Shown: positions 62,659-64,000 of the stretch, piece by piece
Layout of the letters: each line of letters begins with the position of its first letter
Numbering within the stretch: position 1 is the stretch's first letter
Assembly: GCA_000727475.1 (NCBI GenBank)
Contig: KL647291.1
Span: 464,739-528,738 of the forward strand
DNA from: Sarcocystis neurona
Taxonomy: Eukaryota; Apicomplexa; Conoidasida; Eucoccidiorida; Sarcocystidae
Direction of reading: 5' to 3'
DNA: 64,000 nt
Made by a program: the position numbers and the translations under genes
The notes under the pieces: generated by a model
The model's database searches: none
The model's input: only the letters and a program-made list of their open reading frames with translations
What the model was told of the DNA's origin: nothing

Positions 62659-63829
62659 ATGGAGGGCTTTCCTGTTGTGTCACACGATAGTGTGCATATG
62701 AACCCTCGAGGGGTCGGTGCAGGAGACTGTCGGGGGAAGTCTGCGTGGGAGGAGACAAGCGCCGCTACATTGGAGACATATTACGCCGCTGATAACCCTT
62801 GGGTGGACACTTCAAATATGCGCAGTGTCTTCAGCAAATAAAGGGGATCAGCTCAATGTTGAGTCTGTAATTGAAGACAAAACTGGAAGCGAACGTCTTC
62901 GTGACTTAGGTGGGTCGACGCGTGAGTTGCAAGAGCCGACAGGAGAACCGGAAAATCTAACGACAACATTCAATTCAGAAATGTCAGAAGGAGATGTGTC
63001 GTTGGCAGGTCTCACACCGAGTCCACGACTGGAGAACTCAGCGTCGTCGCCGCAAGTGGACGCGGCCGGGCCCGGGGGATCTGAGAAAGCGTCGAGGATA
63101 TTATCGACCTCAGCGAGCAGCGCAGGAGGCTCCCAGGCCACGGATGCAGAATCAATGTCAGATGTCTACGTGTCGAATACGGAACGAGGAGATTCGACCC
63201 TTCTGTCTCAATGTTGTTCGCAAGCTCGGGATCTAGCAGCAGTGCCAGATGTGTACGCGTGCAGTGAGGACGGGGGATATTCGACCCTTTTGTCTCGAAA
63301 TAGCTCGCAGGCTTCGGATGAAGAAGCAATGTCAAATGTGTCCGCTTCCAGTGAAAAAGGAGAAGGTTCGACCCTTTTGCCTCGATGTGTTACTGGATCA
63401 CATCTAGCGAATACTTCTCAATCTGGCGCAGAGAATGTGGACGTCAGTCGGCTGTCTTCGCTGCACCGGTTAAGGCAGCGTACAGTTGGTAGTGGCATTC
63501 ATTCGCCACCACCTTCACATACACAAACTGGTACTGATGTTGCGGTTGCAGAAGGGGATACCTCACCGGAGATTGGAGGCCGTGTCGTGTCATCCTCTCC
63601 CCCAACGTACGAAGACGTGCTACATGACATATGGAGAAGCGGTGGGTTACCGCCCCGTCTGGTCCACTCAAACCTTTACGACGATACTGATCTACAAGGC
63701 AATGAGAACGCAGAGCAACAGCTACACTGCCGACACCGCCATGAATTACTTGCTGTATGCATTGCCGCGGGACTGCTCATCTTTGGTTTTTCGGTAGCAT
63801 TGTTCCTGTTATTTAGCACCACGGAGTGA
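62659..63829 (+). CDS. Unrecognised tail-anchored protein with 29-residue repeats and PPxY motif
   Basis: Preferred model: exon 1 62659-62716 (first ATG, MEGFPVVSHD), a 118-bp intron (GTGCAG to TCTTCAG), and exon 2 62835-63829, about 350 aa. If exon 1 is wrong, the first ATG inside exon 2 is 62981, giving 282 aa. The protein is Ser/Glu/Asp-rich and probably disordered. Three tandem 29-residue repeats start at 63134, 63221 and 63308, each holding D-x-x-(A/S)-(V/M) and an STLL core. A PPTYEDVLHD segment (PPTY at 63599-63610) is a canonical ligand for WW domains. A 24-residue hydrophobic segment (AVCIAAGLLIFGFSVALFLLF) is followed by only STTE, so the protein would sit in a membrane by its C terminus with the bulk facing the cytosol. 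No signal peptide is seen. I do not recognise the family. Confidence 0.5.
63134..63394 (+). repeat. Three in-frame 87-bp coding repeats
   Basis: The units start at 63134, 63221 and 63308, with exactly 87 bp between starts. They are diverged in sequence but keep the Gln-Ala start and the STLL core at the same position. Confidence 0.85.
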
Positions 63830-64000
63830 TGCATGAAACTGAAAAAACGCTTCTGCACCGTTACGCTTCCTTCCGACCTTCCGGTAAAATTGGAAGAGTG
63901 CCTCTGTACGGAGTAGATTCCGTCAGGCTTCCTGTACGTCTGGCCACACACAAATTGATTGCCTGACGTATTCGTCTTTTCCTGGAACAGGCTTTCTAAC
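63830..64000. other. 3' flank of the PPxY gene
   Basis: The last 171 bases follow the TGA at 63827-63829. I see no gene or repeat in them. Confidence 0.5.

Noticed and set aside
1..64000. tRNA, rRNA and transposon searches by eye
   Set aside because: No T-loop/anticodon-arm combination, rRNA-like block, reverse transcriptase or transposase motif, or terminal repeats of an element were recognised. A tRNAscan or profile search would be more sensitive.

Overview
This is nuclear DNA from an intron-rich protist, most likely a coccidian apicomplexan of the Eimeria type. The evidence is coding exons packed with GCA/CAG/AGC triplets (Ala, Gln and Ser runs), spliceosomal introns with pyrimidine-rich acceptors, and long stretches of (TA)n, (TG)n and (TGTA)n. 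A 393-base run of N inside a (TA)n tract shows it comes from a draft scaffold. The species cannot be fixed from the sequence; a related coccidian such as Cyclospora is not excluded. No operons, CRISPR arrays, tRNA or rRNA genes were seen.

Three genes are recognised by homology, all on the + strand. (1) A Derlin/Der1-family membrane protein (3990-7196) in one long exon, with an Ala/Gln/Ser-rich N-terminal extension of about 800 residues before the Der1 domain. (2) The beta subunit (RAP30) of transcription factor TFIIF, split over at least three exons between 15975 and about 24.4 kb; the winged-helix domain spans exons 2 and 3. (3) Subunit D of the V-type H+-ATPase, reconstructed as eight exons over 17.8 kb (30271-48100), with matching intron phases and nearly gap-free agreement with the family. 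More than 95% of that gene is intron, and the introns hold most of the repeats in the window.

From about 48.2 kb to the end the DNA changes: triplet and TA/TG repeats nearly disappear. That part holds a 4.4-kb open frame on the minus strand (52302-56726), whose last 200 residues look like a secreted GPI-anchored domain but which is probably a multi-exon gene read through its introns. A 165-169-bp tandem duplication lies over its start. Near the right end (62659-63829) is an unrecognised tail-anchored protein with three 29-residue repeats and a PPxY motif. The left flank (1-3.7 kb), 7.2-15.9 kb and 57-62.6 kb contain only weak or unsupported reading frames.

The recognised genes are unrelated housekeeping functions (ER or plastid protein translocation, RNA polymerase II initiation, organelle acidification), so the window shows ordinary gene order rather than one pathway. 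The more notable points are the divergent Derlin motifs, the size and repeat load of the introns, the orientation of the triplet repeats relative to coding strands, and the two unrecognised genes in the repeat-poor part.
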